From: Liolophura sinensis | Taxonomy: Eukaryota; Mollusca; Polyplacophora; Chitonida; Chitonidae | Length of the DNA: 64,000 nt | Direction: 5' to 3' | Assembly (NCBI RefSeq): GCF_032854445.1 | Contig: NC_088302.1 | Coordinates: 49,754,046 to 49,818,045, forward strand | Shown: in pieces, positions 59,505-64,000 of the stretch | How the letters are laid out: every line of letters begins with the position of its first letter | How positions within the stretch are numbered: position 1 is the first letter of the stretch | Notes under the pieces: generated by a model | What the model was told of the DNA's origin: nothing | Database searches by the model: none | The model's input: only the letters and a program-made list of their open reading frames with translations | Made by a program: the position numbers and the translations under genes

Positions 59505-59670
59505 GGTTGTTCAAAACTGTTTAAAGACTTAATACCAGGTTTAGCTTTAAGCTAAGTCTCAATTTTGTACTTTGCCCAAAAATAATTGCGTAACGGTACA
59601 TTAAATATATGAACTAAATCTGTTTCTTTTCCACTGATTTTGGACAGCGGCATTTTGGCTGCAGGTGTCT
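59505..59670. mobile_element. Decayed inverted-repeat element
   Basis: Contains ttaataccaggtttagcttt, aagctaagtctcaattttgt and atatgaactaaatctgttt, shared with 53330-53545. Confidence 0.35.
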
Positions 59671-60323
59671 GCGAATGTTATTTTATACTGAGTGTAAATG
59701 TTCTATCAGGTTTACAGGAAGGGTCTTCTGAGAACATTAATATTGTCTGTTGAAAAAAGTAAGGCTTGTAAGTGTAACTTAATGTCAGTCTGATGTGCAG
59801 AGAAGGTGCAGTAATGAATAATGAAGAATTTTGATTCTTCACCATTCGTGCCTAGGCTATATGTTACAAGGGCCAATTTACATTGCGTGGGATTTGGGCC
59901 TAGCACTCGATACAATATGTGTGTAACTTCACACAGAAAGATTTAGACTGCATATAATAAATACATATGCTTGACCTTGCATTAAAATTATCACATTCGT
60001 TAGTTGTTTGTAGAGGAGGCCAAACAAATTGAGGCTTCATTTGAAATCGGTCTAGGCCTATAGTACCATACCGGTAGTTGTTTTACTTTCATTTGCATCT
60101 AGATAAATACAACCCATCATCAACAATCAAGCATTGTTTAATTAACTAAACAAGTTTATTAATTAAAGTTATCCGTTTTCCAGTTTCAACTTTTTGCCCC
60201 CTCTGTTACGCTGGGCAGACGTCTATCTCTATCCCAAGCTGAACAAACTAACATGAAGACAACAAACTTATCAAGAAGGGAGACAACTCCACATAAAACG
60301 CGGGATATGGTTTAAAAGAAAAT

Positions 60324-62663
60324 ATGGCGACTAGTGGGTTCACGTTTGGTCAAACCGGTACTGGTACAACGACTGGTACTGGCTTAGGTGGAAGGTATTT
60401 GGTACAATTACTGCTATAACTTCAATGTTTAGAATTACTGGGGAAAAGGTAAACAGTGATGATTGTTATCGAAGTCCTTACAGACCTTCTATCAATGCTA
60501 TGAAATGTAGCACGAAAATTGGTCCTTCAGTGATACGGTAACAGGCTTTTATGTTTCCAAATATTACCTAAAGAAAGAGAAAAGATCTGAGTATTTGTAG
60601 AGTTTATGGGCTCCGCTTTTGTTTGTCGTTGACGCCCTTATTCACCTGTTTGCTGTGAAAAACACTTATCGAATGATCAAAACACCACCATAAAACATCC
60701 CAAGATTTGCATATCTCATTATATGTAGGAAAGCCGAAACGCAGCTGGATTTGTACTCATCTGATGATTTGTTTGTTGTTGTCCCGCTTCCACGATGTTC
60801 GATAAGCCATCTAGATGACACAGTTGACATTCATCCTTAATGTTATGATGAATGTCAGAATTCTAAAATAAGCCAAATCAGGCATTTCGTGAGTCTAGCA
60901 CAGGTGTAGGCGAAAAAATGTGGGAGCTCTCTTGGCCCAGAATGACTATTTTCACATTTTCTATATTTTGACAGCGCTCACATAGTCATGGATTGCTCTT
61001 ATTCACTGCTGAAGGATGCATTGTTAAACTTTGGAAAGCAGTTGATTACTAACCTCTCTGGTAACTCCTTTACAATGTTTGTTGGGCCCTAGATTGCCAC
61101 ACAGATAAAACCCTGAGCTGTCGATCATCCCAAAGCTCAACCTATAGGCTGATTCCAAGTGCCCATAATGACATCTGTCTTTTGTCTGTTATGATGCCGG
61201 ATACGGTAGTTAGGCTCCTGGGTCTCATGAATGCAAGAGTTGGAATGCCCAGGAACCCAAATGTTGTATATTTAGGAGTAACTGGACAGGCCGGTGAGGT
61301 TAGTAATCAACTGTTTTATGAAATTTTACAATGCATCCTTCAGGGGTGAATGGGAGTGATTGATAGCTATGTGAGCACCCATCCAAATGTAAAAAAAAAA
61401 GAAAATAGTCATCCAAGGTAGGGCATACAGGGTAGGTAAAAGATGTGATTTTACGGTAGCTGCTGTCTTAGTTTGCAAGGTCCACCATCTTGTTTCCTTC
61501 AAACCCACATGAACTGTAGACTCCTAAAGTGCTGATTCTGCTTACAGATTTTTTTTTTATTCCTTAATTTCAACTTACCAGAGACTAGTCCATATACATG
61601 GAATCACTGTGCAGTTTAGAAATTCTGACATTCACAGTGACAGTGTGGCCAGTATGTCTGAAATAAAAAAATTTCAAACACCCATTTTCTTCACACTAAC
61701 GGCAATCAAACTCACCTCGATAGCTTCTTTCTAGGGCATTTCTCAGTCGAGTCTTGATTGTTATTTTCTAAATTTAATACCCTTACCAGTGACACTAATT
61801 AACTTTTGTGGTCACATTATCTGTGATGCCGAAGTGCTACAGTGAAGTTGACAACAAATGTAGTAGCATGACTTGTGTTCAGAGTTTTCTAACTAGGTCT
61901 AACTAATGCTAACATGCTGAAAACTGATGTATGTCATTACATCTTTATTGCTGCATGTCATTACATCTCTAGTATTCATAATCTGACCAAGAAGAGACAT
62001 AAACAAGGAGAAGGTGGAATGCCTTTGAGAAATTGTCTTGGATAATTGTCTGGAATTTAAGATAGACATCTGGGTCCATCTAGATGGACTGGCTAGGGGC
62101 TATCTAGAGACAATTCAACTCTTTATACTGACATTATACTGGGGTGATTTATTTATTTATTTATTTGATTGGTGTTTTATGCTGTACTCAAGAATATTTC
62201 ACTTATATGACAGCGGCCAGCATTTTGGTAGGTTGAAACCAGGCAGAGCCCGGGAGAAACCCACGACCATTTGCAGGTTGCTGCCAGACCTTCTGCTGGG
62301 GTGATTGACTTCATAGGTGATGTTTTTATGTTACAATTAATCTAAATATTATTTTGGTTACATAATTTCATAATTTCATGTCTTAGCTAGGCAGTATTCA
62401 CAAACGTTCATTCTGCCTTCCCACTACAGTAACTTTCCTTTAATACATCTGCTATTATTTTTTCTGATTTAACTGTGGTTGATTGAAATGTTAACTCTAA
62501 AAAAAAGTATGATGTAAAGTTACTTTTCATTCAGGTCTTTAATGTTTTGAATTAGACTTTACCTTATGCATACAGTAGACGTGTGATGGTGCAGAAATTT
62601 CTCTCCTTCATTGTTGTAGTACTGGATTTTCATTTGGGGCGGCCAAGACAACTGCGACAACAG
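60324..62663 (+). CDS. FG-repeat nucleoporin, first two coding exons (NUP58- or NUP62-like; runs off the window)
   Basis: The ATG at 60324 has a favourable context (A at -3, G at +4). Exon 1 (60324-60394) reads MATSGFTFGQTGTGTTTGTG and ends in phase 2 at GGAAG|GTATTT. Exon 2 (62620-62663) follows a TTGTTGTAG acceptor, restores the frame through a Ser codon, reads STGFSFGAAKTTATTG and ends at a GTAGGA donor. The Gly/Thr-rich linker with two F-x-F-G/FSFG cores is the N-terminal style of FG nucleoporins of the central channel, which form the permeability barrier of the nuclear pore. NUP58/45 (NUPL1) and NUP62 both begin this way and the 39 residues here cannot separate them. Later exons are not visible up to 64000. 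The gene diverges from SLC23 paralogue B, with about 3 kb between the start codons. Confidence 0.75.
62150..62295 (-). mobile_element. 5'-truncated SINE with 11-bp target-site duplication
   Basis: Tail tttatttatttatttattt and body to cagaccttctg; the tRNA-like head is missing. The perfect repeat ctggggtgatt flanks it at 62139-62149 and 62296-62306. It lies in intron 1 of the nucleoporin gene. Confidence 0.85.
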
Positions 62664-64000
62664 GTAGGATATATTACCTGTAATCTATCACAGTATTAAA
62701 ACAAATATCGAATTTATTTTGGATTATATTCTAATTATTATGTATTATTCTGTAAATAGTATGCGCATATATTATGTGAATGAGATTCAATGACCCTTGA
62801 TCATTTAGTTGTAAAAGTGTTTCATCGACCATTCCAGCACTTCAGCGAGCATTGTACTGAGATCTAGGGCAGATGTTCTGTTAGCCATCCATGTGCACAA
62901 CGCAGCAGGGTGGCTAAGCCCAGAAATTGACCTCTGCAATCTTACAAGCTTCTACATTGTGCTACTATAGCTTTTTCTTGCTCTGACATTGACTGCTGTA
63001 GCAATAACTTTATGCTTAACTGCTTGTGGCAGGACAAATGCAATTAAAGGATTAGTGTCCAGATTTACAGATTTACCCACTGATCCTAATTATTAAGATG
63101 CTAACCTGTTTAAACAGTATATTATGGAGAGGGCTTCCGAGAAACGTCATAATGACTTCAAATCCACCAAAAACAATAGATTGACTGCCCTAGCAGATCT
63201 CTGGCCGGCCCCTCAGAACGGATGGCCAACCCAAGTCTAGTTGGCCTAAATAACCTGGGAATTCTCATCAAACGTTGTTATTTTTAAGATGGATTCTAGC
63301 TACACAGAAGTAAATATATTGCTGTATGAATTTGAACAGACGTTAAAGTTCCAATTCATGACACTGATATCTCTGGCCAGACTTCAGATTCGGAGTTTTC
63401 GGGTTTTGAATTTGATGTTGTCCAGCCGTTTCCAACCACACTGGCAATACTTTAGCTTTACCCTGTGTTTCACTGTACATTTCATGTGTTTTTCTAAAGA
63501 TTTAATATTTAGTTACTAATCTTTCCCTCTGTCCACTTCACAATAAATTTCATTGTATTCCCTGAGGGATTCTAAATTGATACCTGTATTCGATGACAAC
63601 AACTGGTTCATGTTACTTTCGGTGTCCTGCAGGTAACATGAGATCTATGCCTACAGGGGCACTTACTCATGTATAGTATAACTACATGTACGATGTGGAC
63701 ATTGGCATTAGTGTGCAGAGATTTAGTATTAGTTTAGTTAATAGGGGCCGTTGTGGACAGTCATCTGTATTCCTCTTAAAGCTTTCATCTGTAAAGTGAC
63801 GAGAACAGTTACAGCTGTTTTGGGTGGATACAAAATTATTTTGTCTTATGCAGTAAATCCACACCTTCATAACAGGCCAAATCATCTGGAAACTTGAAGA
63901 AACGAACTCCAGCATTCTTCAAACACCTGTTTTACAACCGTATGCAGAACTGCAAACCATTTCGTGGAGAAATGCAATATGCTGGTTGTCACTCTTGTAG
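62664..64000 (+). other. Start of nucleoporin intron 2, no exon seen
   Basis: No further FG-coding exon or known repeat was recognised up to the end of the window. Confidence 0.45.

Overview
This is animal nuclear DNA: spliced genes with GT-AG introns, tRNA-derived SINEs, MITE-like inverted-repeat elements and many minisatellites. The genes and the SINE type suggest a lophotrochozoan, most likely a mollusc. That placement is inference. There are no prokaryotic, viral or plasmid features.

Left part (1-22.8 kb, + strand): the 3' part of a TRPC-type cation channel gene. Eight exons (7775-17099) encode S1-S6, the pore, the EWKFAR TRP box and the CIRB region. The ankyrin-repeat exons lie upstream of the window. 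The eighth exon ends at a stop (17097-17099), but it also contains a GTAAGC donor whose phase matches an acceptor 5 kb downstream. A second C-terminal tail of about 250 residues (22055-22809) is therefore likely. The introns carry at least six unrelated tandem arrays (unit sizes 49, 52, 46, 56, 24/94 and 71 bp), plus a G-rich tract and a CT tract.

Middle (22.8-30.1 kb): about 7 kb without a recognisable gene.

Right part (30.1-57.3 kb, - strand): two tandem, 12-exon SLC23 (NAT/NCS2, nucleobase-ascorbate transporter) paralogues with matching exon phases, A (30173-41319) and B (44674-57260). Both keep the TM8 ES(I/V)GDY signature, but both lack the TM1 Gln-His pair and the Asn of the NAT signature. 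A carries a 33-bp in-frame insertion. B has a GC-AG intron. B's introns contain two copies, one broken, of an unrecognised two-helix ORF, and one orphan coding-like exon. Paralogue A faces the TRPC gene tail to tail.

Right end (60.3-64 kb, + strand): the first two coding exons of an FG-repeat nucleoporin (NUP58- or NUP62-like), divergent from paralogue B and running off the window.
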